Source: an uncultured Lachnospiraceae bacterium (GTDB lineage: Bacteria; Bacillota; Clostridia; Lachnospirales; Lachnospiraceae). Taken from it: 44,532 nucleotides of DNA. The translations under genes were made by a program, and so were the position numbers. How positions within the stretch are numbered: position 1 is the first letter of the stretch; every line of letters starts with the position of its first letter. Under the pieces are notes generated by a model. It was not told the origin of the DNA. It made no database searches and saw only the letters and a list, made by a program, of their open reading frames with translations. The DNA lies in contig CAOKWI010000033.1 of the NCBI GenBank assembly GCA_948473115.1, positions 1 through 44,532 of the forward strand, written 5' to 3'. Shown one piece after another: positions 1-6,368 of the stretch.

Positions 1-100
1 ACAACAGTTGTGAGATATAAATATTATACAAATTTCGACAGGAACAGTCAATAGTTTGACACAGAATAATAGTGATATTATATGGCGGTTGAAACCCAAA

Positions 101-122
101 ATGGGAGTATTGCTACTCCCAT
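101..122 (-). terminator. Terminator hairpin after the small secreted protein gene
   Basis: A perfect 9-bp inverted repeat (ATGGGAGTA / TACTCCCAT, 4-nt loop) lies 19 nt past the stop of the minus-strand gene at 141-407. Read on the minus strand it is followed by a short run of four T. The T-run is weak, so termination efficiency is uncertain. Confidence 0.55.
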
Positions 123-140
123 AAAATATTAATAACTTAT

Positions 141-407
141 TTATATGTCACTTCCTTCAGGAAGGTCACGAACGTAAACCCACTCACCAACCCAATTTCC
201 TGTAGAGTAATTATAGAGACACTTATATATCTTTCCTTCGTAAGCAAAATACCGCCATTTGATAATATCAGAATACGGCATTGCTACCCCTTCGCTAGAA
301 GTTGCCGCCTGGGCAGGAAGCATTGTTGTGGGGCAGAGAAACATACCTACGGATAAAGCGGCTGCACCCACGAGACCTAATAATTTGCTGATTCTTTTCT
401 GTTTCAT
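141..407 (-). CDS. Small secreted protein of unknown function (88 aa)
   Basis: I do not recognise the family. The N-terminus is a clear Sec signal peptide: basic MKQKR, a hydrophobic core at about residues 9-25, and a likely cleavage site after an AQA motif near residue 34. The mature part is only about 54 residues and is rich in aromatics (several Tyr and Trp) with one Cys, which suggests a small folded extracellular domain. A GGAGG ribosome binding site sits a few bases upstream of the ATG. It follows the repressor gene on the same strand, but a strong terminator separates them, so it is probably its own transcript. A loose promoter (TTGTTG, 17 nt, ATTATA) is visible in the spacer. Export is well supported; function is unknown. 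Confidence 0.7.
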   Translation of the reverse strand: MKQKRISKLLGLVGAAALSVGMFLCPTTMLPAQAATSSEGVAMPYSDIIKWRYFAYEGKIYKCLYNYSTGNWVGEWVYVRDLPEGSDI

Positions 408-544
408 AGAAAAACCTCCATCTTTTGTATTTTTGATACCCGGTATTCCGGAAGCATCCGTATGCTATAATGTAACCTCTGTAAAATGCAACAATCGTTA
501 CCAGATGAAAAAATGGTGTGCCATAATGAAGTGTGATACATGCG

Positions 545-575
545 TAAAAAACATTCCCTGTGTTGCACAGGGAAT
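545..575 (-). terminator. Rho-independent terminator of the BlaI-type repressor gene
   Basis: A perfect 10-bp stem (ATTCCCTGTG / CACAGGGAAT, 553-562 with 566-575, 3-nt loop) is followed on the minus strand by GTTTTTT. It lies about 40 nt beyond the stop codon of the gene at 615-1010. Confidence 0.8.
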
Positions 576-614
576 ATTTTAGAACTTAGTAATACAACCA
601 GTTCTTTTTGACCC

Positions 615-1010
615 TTATTTGTGCTTTTTTTCAAAGTCAGACAGAATAGATTTCAATTTCTTGATTTCTTCTTTAGACTTTGCAGCATCTTCATCAATTT
701 CCAAAATCGCCGCACATAATGTGGACTTGGGAATGACATTGCAGAAATTGCGATAGTCATCCTGGAAATACTGCAGGATCAAATCTTTGGAAGTTTCTGT
801 GGGACGATAAGTTCTGCTCAGAACTTTTCCGCTATGTGTTACACCGGCTACTTCAACGAGGTCATCCTTCAACAATTTCCGAAGAACAGCGATGACTGTA
901 CTTTGGGTCAGTCCTCTTTGCTCGTTAACGATATCAGTGGAAGTCATAGGTTCGTCCGTCTTCCATAGGATGTTTAAAACGTCCAGTTCTCTGGGATTCA
1001 TCTGCGTCAT
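615..1010 (-). CDS. BlaI/MecI/CopY-family transcriptional repressor (131 aa)
   Basis: DNA-binding repressor of the Penicillinase_R family. The N-terminal winged helix (about residues 3-75) contains the family pattern: RELDVLNILW, then the recognition-helix region LTQSTVIAVLRKL and a wing near GKVLSRTYRPT. The C-terminal part (about 80-131) is a helical dimerisation tail ending in a Lys/Glu-rich helix. Length is normal for the family. The start has an AAGGAGGT ribosome binding site. Family members usually sit beside blaR1/mecR1, a sensor protease that inactivates them, but no such gene is nearby; the neighbours are a TIR-domain gene (divergent) and a small secreted protein. A palindrome over its own promoter suggests autorepression. 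Family assignment is firm; target genes are inferred. Confidence 0.9.
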   Translation of the reverse strand: MTQMNPRELDVLNILWKTDEPMTSTDIVNEQRGLTQSTVIAVLRKLLKDDLVEVAGVTHSGKVLSRTYRPTETSKDLILQYFQDDYRNFCNVIPKSTLCAAILEIDEDAAKSKEEIKKLKSILSDFEKKHK

Positions 1011-1029
1011 GTTAGCTTACCTCCTTGGT

Positions 1030-1049
1030 TACTAATATGTATTATAGTA
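1030..1049 (-). promoter_or_regulatory. Candidate BlaI-type operator overlapping the repressor promoter
   Basis: TACTAATATGTATTATAGTA has complementary TACTA/TAGTA ends around a TGTA core, resembling the TACA/TGTA palindromes bound by BlaI and MecI. It covers the -10 element (1041-1046) and the probable transcription start of the repressor gene, a position suited to autorepression. Binding is inferred from position and motif. Confidence 0.5.
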
Positions 1050-1069
1050 CTTAGTCTGCAATAAGTCAA
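1041..1069 (-). promoter_or_regulatory. Promoter of the BlaI-type repressor gene
   Basis: On the minus strand TTGACT (1064-1069) is followed after exactly 17 nt by a perfect TATAAT (1041-1046). This is a near-consensus housekeeping sigma promoter about 30 nt upstream of the start codon. Confidence 0.8.
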
Positions 1070-1214
1070 TAAAATTAGATAGTCTCATAGGATAAACTTA
1101 TAAATGGGTGATTTGCTCTGGTCTGCAGCAAACAAAAATATGGGATCAACAGGCAGGTGGAGCGATTTTGATACGGGAAAATGGGGGCAAATTTATTTAA
1201 ATGACAATATACTA

Positions 1215-1243
1215 TTGACTGAATGGATAAAAAAGGCTATGAT
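1215..1243 (+). promoter_or_regulatory. Promoter of the TIR-domain gene
   Basis: TTGACT (1215-1220), 17-nt spacer, TATGAT (1238-1243). The expected start near 1250 gives a 5' leader of about 110 nt before the strong ribosome binding site at 1351-1357. Confidence 0.65.
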
Positions 1244-1362
1244 AAACATGGAATACGACTGTTGCAATCGGAACGTATATCAAAAGCAAAAGGAGGGATC
1301 AGTGTGTATATTGACAGGAAAACGTAGTGCAGTAGAGGAAAACAGTCATGAAAGGAGAAAAA

Positions 1363-1428
1363 ATGTCAAAAAATACTAGGAGAAGAGAAGGTAAAAGAAA
1401 ATATGATATTTATATGTTTTTCGTCTAA
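1363..1428 (+). pseudogene. Out-of-frame first codons of the TIR gene (candidate)
   Basis: The ATG at 1363 lies 6 nt after AAAGGAG and encodes a 21-residue basic peptide ending KRKYDIYMFFV before a TAA at 1426. TIR domains typically begin with a K-Y-D-[VI]-F-[IL] strand. Joining KYD from this frame to IFICFSSKD of the frame at 1403 restores that pattern exactly. I read it as the original start separated by a small indel, or as a slippage/recoding site; an upstream leader peptide is the alternative. Confidence 0.4.
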
Positions 1429-2143
1429 GGATGTGCAGAAGCCTTTGCGAGATGTGCTGCACTGTATAGAAAGGTTTGAACTGCCTGTCCTGTACGATCC
1501 GGAAAGACTTTCCTCAGAAGATGATTACAATCTGAAAGGTTATAAGGCGGGAATAGAAAAAGCCGCATATGCGATCCTCCTGCTTACCCCCAATTCTGTT
1601 TCATCCACCTGTATTCAGGAAGAAATCCATCAAATGTATATGAGATACCAAAGTAAGAATATAGTGATGTTTCCGATCCTATACGGAATGAAGGCTGACG
1701 GGCTTCCTCCACAGTGGCGGTTTTTGACAAAAATAATGTACTATGAAGCAAATGAGGAATCGGAAATTTACGAAATCTGTAATCATATTACCTGCCACAT
1801 CCTGATGGATGAATTGAACAAATACCCATATAAGGAAATTCAGGCATTTATATTGCAAAATCAAAATATCCCGCTTATGAACTATCCGGTCAGGATACTG
1901 AATGCCTACAGCACCGTGGATGACAGGAATCAGAAGATTAAAGTTTCACTCTTATATGCTCTGTATGGTTATGTCAAAAGTTCTTATAATATCAATACAA
2001 TCCCCCCGTTTTATCATATCGGTATTCACAAGCTGTTTGATGTGGCAAGGCTTCAGATTCCGGTGGATGAAAGAGAAATCATCATTTTGGAACGGCTGGT
2101 GCTGCTGTTGCTGAATGCAGTGCTTTTTGGCTATTTACACTGA
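1403..2143 (+). CDS. TIR-domain protein, N-terminus possibly frameshifted (246 aa)
   Basis: Residues 1-130 read as a bacterial TIR domain: a beta-A strand IFICFSSKD, a PVLYDPERL segment at 28-36, hydrophobic beta strand AYAILLLTP, and the S-x-x-C-x-x-E motif at 67-73 (C70, E73) whose Glu is the NADase catalytic position in active TIR proteins. The C-terminal 115 residues are not recognised. Bacterial TIR proteins usually make or cleave NAD-derived molecules, often in antiphage defence. The annotated ATG at 1403 has only a poor ribosome binding site. A much better one (AAAGGAG, 1351-1356 region) serves the ATG at 1363 in another frame; that frame ends in KYD-I just where the TIR frame begins IFICFSSKD, then stops at 1426. 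A 2-nt loss could explain this. No Thoeris partner is visible. Confidence 0.75.
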   Translation: MIFICFSSKDVQKPLRDVLHCIERFELPVLYDPERLSSEDDYNLKGYKAGIEKAAYAILLLTPNSVSSTCIQEEIHQMYMRYQSKNIVMFPILYGMKADGLPPQWRFLTKIMYYEANEESEIYEICNHITCHILMDELNKYPYKEIQAFILQNQNIPLMNYPVRILNAYSTVDDRNQKIKVSLLYALYGYVKSSYNINTIPPFYHIGIHKLFDVARLQIPVDEREIIILERLVLLLLNAVLFGYLH

Positions 2144-2190
2144 TTCTGCTTGTAAGTATTGGTGAATACTGATAAACTATAAGTGAAAAT

Positions 2191-2231
2191 CATAGCCATC
2201 GGGTCAGCCGGTGGCTATAGTCTGGGTTTTT
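2191..2231 (+). terminator. Terminator of the TIR gene
   Basis: A 12-bp stem (CATAGCCATCGG with CCGGTGGCTATAG, one G-U pair, 5-nt loop) is followed by TCTGGGTTTTT. It is 48 nt past the TIR stop codon. Confidence 0.75.
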
Positions 2232-2246
2232 GAAAGATTTCGTTGC

Positions 2247-2359
2247 TTTTCACACCCACGCCACCGCGAGGTGTTTTCACGCGCCTTTTGCGTGACAAAC
2301 CCGAGACCGCTGTTTTGCGGTTTCTGCGCATACGTTACTGGTCGCGGAGTGAACAGTAA
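2247..2359 (+). repeat. Intergenic multi-hairpin element, copy A
   Basis: The spacer before the first glycan gene contains small hairpins: CACC/GGTG (2262-2273), TCACGC/GCGTGA (2277-2295) and ACCGC/GCGGT (2306-2321). It shares AACCCGAGAC and a terminal GTGAACAGTAA (2349-2359) with the spacer at 22614-22747. Both copies end shortly before a start codon. This could be a mobile palindromic element or a structured leader. Confidence 0.45.
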
Positions 2360-2395
2360 TAAGATTTCTGAAGGAATCATAAGGGGATAAGAGTA

Positions 2396-3613
2396 ATGAT
2401 GAATTCTGAGAAGAAAAATCGTATCATAGACCGGAGCCTGTTCACGGTGCTCCTGGCTGTGGTGTCCGCGGTTACGTTATGGCTGTTCTATAAGCAGGCC
2501 ACGGGAAGCCCTGAAGGCTATCATTCGGATATGAAAGCATATATTCTGGAAATGCAGGGGCTGGACAGCGGCTACAGTTTTCCGTATCCGGTGTTTTTCA
2601 AGCTTGCCGCACTGTTCCATCTGTTCGTTTCGCCGGAAATGGCGGTGGCTGTAGCCACCATGTTCCTGAACAGTCTTTCCATAGTGATCACAAAGCTGGG
2701 GTTTAACTACATGGCGCCTCCTGAAATAAAAAAGAGTTGGCAGGGCAGGGTGTTTCTGAGCATGGTGTCGGTGTCCCTGTTCCTGATATCGATGCTGTAT
2801 GCGGTTAAGGGTATTTACCTGCCGGGCATCCGTTTCAGGTATCTGGGGGTTTTTACCGCCAACCCGTTTCATAATGCCACCTATATGGCGGCCCGGCCCT
2901 TTGCGATCCTGGCGTTTTTCTGGTTTGGAAAGCTTCTGCCCGTGTATGAGGAGGGCGTGCATGGAGACAAAGGGAAGATCAGGGATTATTTCCTTTTTTC
3001 CCTGTTCCTGCTGACTGCCACTATGACCAAACCCAGTTTTACCATCGTCCTGGTGGGAACGGCGGGCTTGATCATGCTGTTTCGCCTGTTCCGGTCAGGC
3101 TTCCGCAATTTCGTGCCCACGTTACAGCTGGGTCTTTGCTTTATCCCCACTTTCGTGGATCTGCTGTATCAATTTAAGGGAGTATTTGTGCCGGAGGAAG
3201 GAGTGGAGGGCGGAATCGGCTTCTGTTTTGGCGAAGTCTGGGCGCTGTATTGCTCCAACCTGCCCCTGGCAGTCTGTCTTGCCGTAGGATTCCCGCTGCT
3301 GGTGCTGGTCCTGAATTATAAGGAACTGAAGGAAAATACCCTGTACCGCCTGTCCTGGCAGATTTACCTGATGGGCTTTGCCATGGCATTTCTGCTGTAT
3401 GAAAAGGGCTTTCGTATGCCTGACTTTAATTTTTCCTGGGGCTATATGTACGGCATTTTTTTCTGCCATATGGGAGCGCTGCTGGTACTGATACGATCCA
3501 CAGGAAAGAAAAAGCCACTGCTGACAGGAATACAGTGGCTGGCATATTTATGTCATTTTGTGTGCGGACTGAATTATTTTCTGGGCTTTCTCCGCGGCTG
3601 GATGTATTATTGA
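2396..3613 (+). CDS. Polytopic membrane protein, GT-C-like (405 aa)
   Basis: An integral membrane protein with about 10 hydrophobic segments. After TM1 (about 15-33) the first loop reads GYHSDMKAYI with D45, the layout of GT-C glycosyltransferases, which keep a catalytic Asp/Glu in the first outside loop and use polyprenyl-phosphate sugars. I do not recognise a specific family. The start ATG follows AAGGGG with a 9-nt spacing. It opens the plus-strand glycan locus and converges on the gene at 3548-5140, with which its last 66 bases overlap tail to tail. A sugar-transfer role is inferred from architecture and context; a polymerase or transporter function is not excluded. Confidence 0.7.
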   Translation: MMNSEKKNRIIDRSLFTVLLAVVSAVTLWLFYKQATGSPEGYHSDMKAYILEMQGLDSGYSFPYPVFFKLAALFHLFVSPEMAVAVATMFLNSLSIVITKLGFNYMAPPEIKKSWQGRVFLSMVSVSLFLISMLYAVKGIYLPGIRFRYLGVFTANPFHNATYMAARPFAILAFFWFGKLLPVYEEGVHGDKGKIRDYFLFSLFLLTATMTKPSFTIVLVGTAGLIMLFRLFRSGFRNFVPTLQLGLCFIPTFVDLLYQFKGVFVPEEGVEGGIGFCFGEVWALYCSNLPLAVCLAVGFPLLVLVLNYKELKENTLYRLSWQIYLMGFAMAFLLYEKGFRMPDFNFSWGYMYGIFFCHMGALLVLIRSTGKKKPLLTGIQWLAYLCHFVCGLNYFLGFLRGWMYY

Positions 3614-5140
3614 CGGGATTCCGCGGGAGGCGTAGGGAAGCAGCAGCAGGCTGTACGGGAAAACGTAGCGTGCGTTTGCCTCCCAGAAAATATGGAACAG
3701 AAAGCCGCCCAGAACCGCGATAAAACCAAGGTACACGTACAGTGCAGGTGAGAGGCCTTCCTTGCGCCGACTCCTCCACAGCCCGAAGAAGCATGCCGCA
3801 GCGCCCAGATACAGGATATTCTGGTAAGCATTGCAGTAACTGATAAAAAGGCGGCTGAGGGGACCTTCATACAGTGAGTGGAAGAAATGACTTCTGCCCC
3901 CAAAGGTGGCAAGGGTTGCCTGGCGGCTGGCGTAGGTGCCGTCCGCCCATTGGGACAAATGCTTTTGGAGAAAGAAACGTGCGGCATAGTCCGGGTGTTC
4001 TTTAAAAGTCTGGAGCCGTTCCGCGATGGCCTGTCGGCTGACCTCATTGGCGAGATCGGAATCCAGTCCCGCATTCTGGTATGTGATAAAATCAAAGCCG
4101 TTATGCCAGCCGTTTGCCCGGGTGGATTCCTGCATACCCATGGCCAGGAAGGAAAGGGCTGTGGCGCCGGAACGGAGTTCCCTTCCGGCCCGGATCTCAT
4201 AGCTTTTCTGCACAAGAGGAAGGATGGAGAGGCTGCAGACAGTACAGACCAGTCCCAGGGCCAGCAGTCCGCGCCGCCTGTGCCTGAGCCATTCCAGGAA
4301 AATAACCAGCAGTGCAGCGATCAGAAGAATCAGATTGTTCATGCGGAGCATGACGCTGAGGGTAATGCCCAGCACTGCGGATGCCGCGTAAAAATTACGC
4401 CGGGAACTTTCCGGTTGGCGGAGATATTTCAGCAGAGAATAAAAACCTGCGGAGACGGCGGCAAATGAGGGGATTTCACCGTATAGGAAGGAACTGTACA
4501 TGAGGAAGGGCAGATTGGTGCCGGCCAGCAGGAGGTAGATGCAGTCGACCCTTTCGTTTTCCCATAACAGGTGTACGGTGCGCTCCTGGAAGCAGATGAT
4601 CATGCAGAGCAGTCCTACGTAAACACATTTGATGAAGTGGTACGCCGGGAAATGGATCGGCAGCAGGTTCCAGAAGCGGATCAACGGCTCAAAAAAGGCA
4701 ACCAGGCCTATCTGCTGGGGATAATAGGAGAGGTAGGATTCCGTGGGATGAATGACGGAGGTATCCCCTTCTGCCAGCGCCCCTGCGATCGAATAGACCG
4801 ACATGGCATCCGCCGCGGGAACGGTCTTGCTGAACAGAATCAGGATTCCGCCCAGGCAGATGCACCAGAGCAGAGTCAGTATGCGCAGGATTTTCACGGG
4901 AGAGCCTGTATGCCTGAATAGAAAGAGAACCACCCCTGTCAGTGCCAGCAGGAAAACAGCTATGCCAAGCACGCCCCAAAGGGGATTGTCCCATTTGGTG
5001 AGAACCAGCTGCGACTCCATGTCGTCGCTGTAACAGGTGCATAAAAATGCCCCCGCAAAAAGCAGGAAAGCCAGGAACAGGCTGCAGACCTGAATAAACC
5101 GGTAGGAGAATGTGTATAGTTTCTGTGAGAAAAGCTTCAT
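3548..5140 (-). CDS. GT-C membrane glycosyltransferase, PMT/ArnT (GT39)-like (530 aa)
   Basis: Has about 11-12 predicted membrane segments. The first large loop after a TM carries PAADAMSVYSIAGAL (D111) and then YLSYYPQQIG (about 137-146), the pattern of GT39/ArnT-type enzymes that transfer sugar from a polyprenyl-phosphate donor outside the membrane. A long soluble C-terminal loop (about 360-430) precedes the last TMs. I place the start at the ATG whose complement ends at 5140, because GGAGGA lies 7 nt before it; an in-frame ATG 17 codons upstream has no ribosome binding site. It is one of three minus-strand genes in or beside the locus and has its own extended -10 promoter at 5234-5239. The acceptor and sugar cannot be told. 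Confidence 0.75.
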   Translation of the reverse strand: MKLFSQKLYTFSYRFIQVCSLFLAFLLFAGAFLCTCYSDDMESQLVLTKWDNPLWGVLGIAVFLLALTGVVLFLFRHTGSPVKILRILTLLWCICLGGILILFSKTVPAADAMSVYSIAGALAEGDTSVIHPTESYLSYYPQQIGLVAFFEPLIRFWNLLPIHFPAYHFIKCVYVGLLCMIICFQERTVHLLWENERVDCIYLLLAGTNLPFLMYSSFLYGEIPSFAAVSAGFYSLLKYLRQPESSRRNFYAASAVLGITLSVMLRMNNLILLIAALLVIFLEWLRHRRRGLLALGLVCTVCSLSILPLVQKSYEIRAGRELRSGATALSFLAMGMQESTRANGWHNGFDFITYQNAGLDSDLANEVSRQAIAERLQTFKEHPDYAARFFLQKHLSQWADGTYASRQATLATFGGRSHFFHSLYEGPLSRLFISYCNAYQNILYLGAAACFFGLWRSRRKEGLSPALYVYLGFIAVLGGFLFHIFWEANARYVFPYSLLLLPYASRGIPSIIHPAAEKAQKIIQSAHKMT

Positions 5141-5233
5141 GTAAAATTCCTCCATAGCCCTTTGGCGTGTGAATTGCGGACACATGCACATTGTGCCGCA
5201 CGGCTTAAGGGAAAGCGGATATGCCTACATCAG

Positions 5234-5239
5234 AGTATA
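5234..5239 (-). promoter_or_regulatory. Extended -10 promoter for the GT39-like gene
   Basis: On the minus strand TGTTATACT is an extended -10 element (TGn plus TATACT, complement at 5234-5239). The -35 is poor and very AT-rich. It would give a 5' leader of about 90 nt. Confidence 0.45.
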
Positions 5240-5263
5240 ACATAATTAAATTTATAAAAATAG

Positions 5264-5292
5264 TGGCTGATAAAAAGTAATCGTGGTAAAAT
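5264..5292 (+). promoter_or_regulatory. Promoter of the GT2 gene at 5373
   Basis: An extended -10 (TGGTAAAAT, hexamer 5287-5292) follows a weak TGGCTG by 17 nt. The predicted transcript would begin directly at the hairpin 5305-5332, putting that palindrome at the 5' end of the RNA. Confidence 0.45.
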
Positions 5293-5304
5293 AGGAAATA
5301 GTGT

Positions 5305-5332
5305 AACAGTTCAGTGCCCTGCCTGGACTGTT
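5305..5332 (+). repeat. AACAGTTCAG palindrome, copy 1
   Basis: AACAGTTCAG and CTGGACTGTT form a 10-bp stem (one G-U) around TGCCCTGC. A close copy lies at 38864-38890 (about 27 of 32 positions equal), a related one at 29499-29531, and the TGCCCTGCCTG core recurs in the terminator at 42695-42753. Confidence 0.6.
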
Positions 5333-5372
5333 CCGAAACAGCTGATGTAAATGGATGCGAAAGGATTGCGAT

Positions 5373-6305
5373 ATGGATAAGATAGCCGTGCTGATTCCCT
5401 GCTATAATGAGGAGCAGACGATTGCCAAGGTGGTTTCGGATGTAAAGAGGGTGCTGCCGGAGGCGGTGATATATGTGTATAACAATAATTCCACGGACAG
5501 GACGGTGGAAAGGGCGGCTGCCGCCGGTGCGGTGATCCGCAATGAGTACAAGCAGGGAAAGGGAAGTGTGATCCGCAGGATGTTCCGGGAGATAGACGCG
5601 GAGTGCTACCTGATGATCGACGGGGACGACACCTATCCTCTCGACTGTGCCCGGGAACTGGTGGACAAGGTGTTGGAGCACAATGCGGACATGGTGGTGG
5701 GGGACAGGCTTTCCTCCACGTACTTTACGGAGAACAAGCGTCCTTTCCACAATTTCGGGAACAGTCTGATGCGCACCGGCATCAACCGTCTCTTTCATTC
5801 CGACATCAAGGATATCATGACCGGATACAGGGCGTTCAGCTATGAATTTGTGAAGACTTTTCCCGTTTTTTCCAAGGGATTTGAGATTGAGACGGAAATG
5901 ACCATACATGCGGTCAATTATAACATGCAGGTGGAAAATGTGGTGGTGGAATACAGGGACCGTCCGGCAGGCAGCGTGTCAAAGCTGAATACCTACAGCG
6001 ACGGCATGAAGGTCATCCACAAAATGCTGCAGCTTTATAAAAATTATAAACCGATGCATTTCTTTGGCGCCCTGTGTGCCCTGCTGATCCTGATCGCGCT
6101 GATCCTGATGCTGCCCATTGTGAATGTGTATCTCAGGACGGGGCTGGTTCCCAGATTCCCCACTCTGATCGTCAGCTGCTTTATCGCCCTTGCCGGGATA
6201 CAGGCATTCTTCTCGGGAATGATCCTGGAGGTGATGGCGGCGAAGGATAAGCGTGACTTCGAGTATCGTCTGGCGAAGATTAATGAAGAAAAGAGAAAGC
6301 TGTGA
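5373..6305 (+). CDS. GT2 glycosyltransferase, DPM1-like with C-terminal TMs (310 aa)
   Basis: GT-A fold family 2 transferase. The N-terminal domain starts KIAVLIPCYNEEQT; the usual acidic nucleotide-binding turn is NNNSTDRT (N37-N39) and the metal-binding DxD is DGDD at 83-86. After about residue 215 come two membrane helices (about 225-245 and 258-285) and a basic tail. This layout matches dolichol- or undecaprenyl-phosphate hexose synthases, so it probably loads a sugar on undecaprenyl phosphate for the GT-C enzymes. The start is the ATG at 5373 (GAAAGGA with 7-nt spacing), not the upstream ATG at 5355. The first Asp of the more usual DNNSTD motif is Asn here. Confidence 0.85.
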   Translation: MDKIAVLIPCYNEEQTIAKVVSDVKRVLPEAVIYVYNNNSTDRTVERAAAAGAVIRNEYKQGKGSVIRRMFREIDAECYLMIDGDDTYPLDCARELVDKVLEHNADMVVGDRLSSTYFTENKRPFHNFGNSLMRTGINRLFHSDIKDIMTGYRAFSYEFVKTFPVFSKGFEIETEMTIHAVNYNMQVENVVVEYRDRPAGSVSKLNTYSDGMKVIHKMLQLYKNYKPMHFFGALCALLILIALILMLPIVNVYLRTGLVPRFPTLIVSCFIALAGIQAFFSGMILEVMAAKDKRDFEYRLAKINEEKRKL

Positions 6306-6316
6306 TCCCTGGAAAA

Positions 6317-6364
6317 GGAGACCAGGTAACAGGGAGATCAGGTAACGGGGAAATCAGGTAACAG
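6317..6364 (+). repeat. 16-bp tandem repeat, 3 copies, in an intergenic spacer
   Basis: Three near-identical 16-nt units (GGAGAYCAGGTAACRG type) at 6317-6332, 6333-6348 and 6349-6364 fill the spacer between the GT2 gene and the next start at 6369. Each unit carries a purine-rich AGG stretch and a TAA. Confidence 0.8.
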
Positions 6365-6368
6365 GGAT

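Larger units (their letters stand above)
1011..1362. other. Divergent intergenic region between repressor and TIR gene
   Basis: About 350 bases without a convincing gene. It holds the repressor promoter and operator on one side and the TIR-gene promoter (1215-1243) on the other. The only open frame (1104-1379) is probably spurious because the TIR promoter lies inside it and its composition is not protein-like. The bases are AT-rich compared with the glycan locus. Confidence 0.6.

Noticed and set aside
404..634. 76-codon minus-strand frame between the secreted protein and the repressor
   Set aside because: It spans the repressor terminator and overlaps the repressor's end; composition is not protein-like.
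1104..1379. 91-codon open frame upstream of the TIR gene
   Set aside because: It contains the TIR promoter, has no good ribosome binding site and no protein-like pattern.
1403..2143. Complete Thoeris defence system
   Set aside because: No ThsA-like or SLOG/SIR2 partner lies next to the TIR gene.
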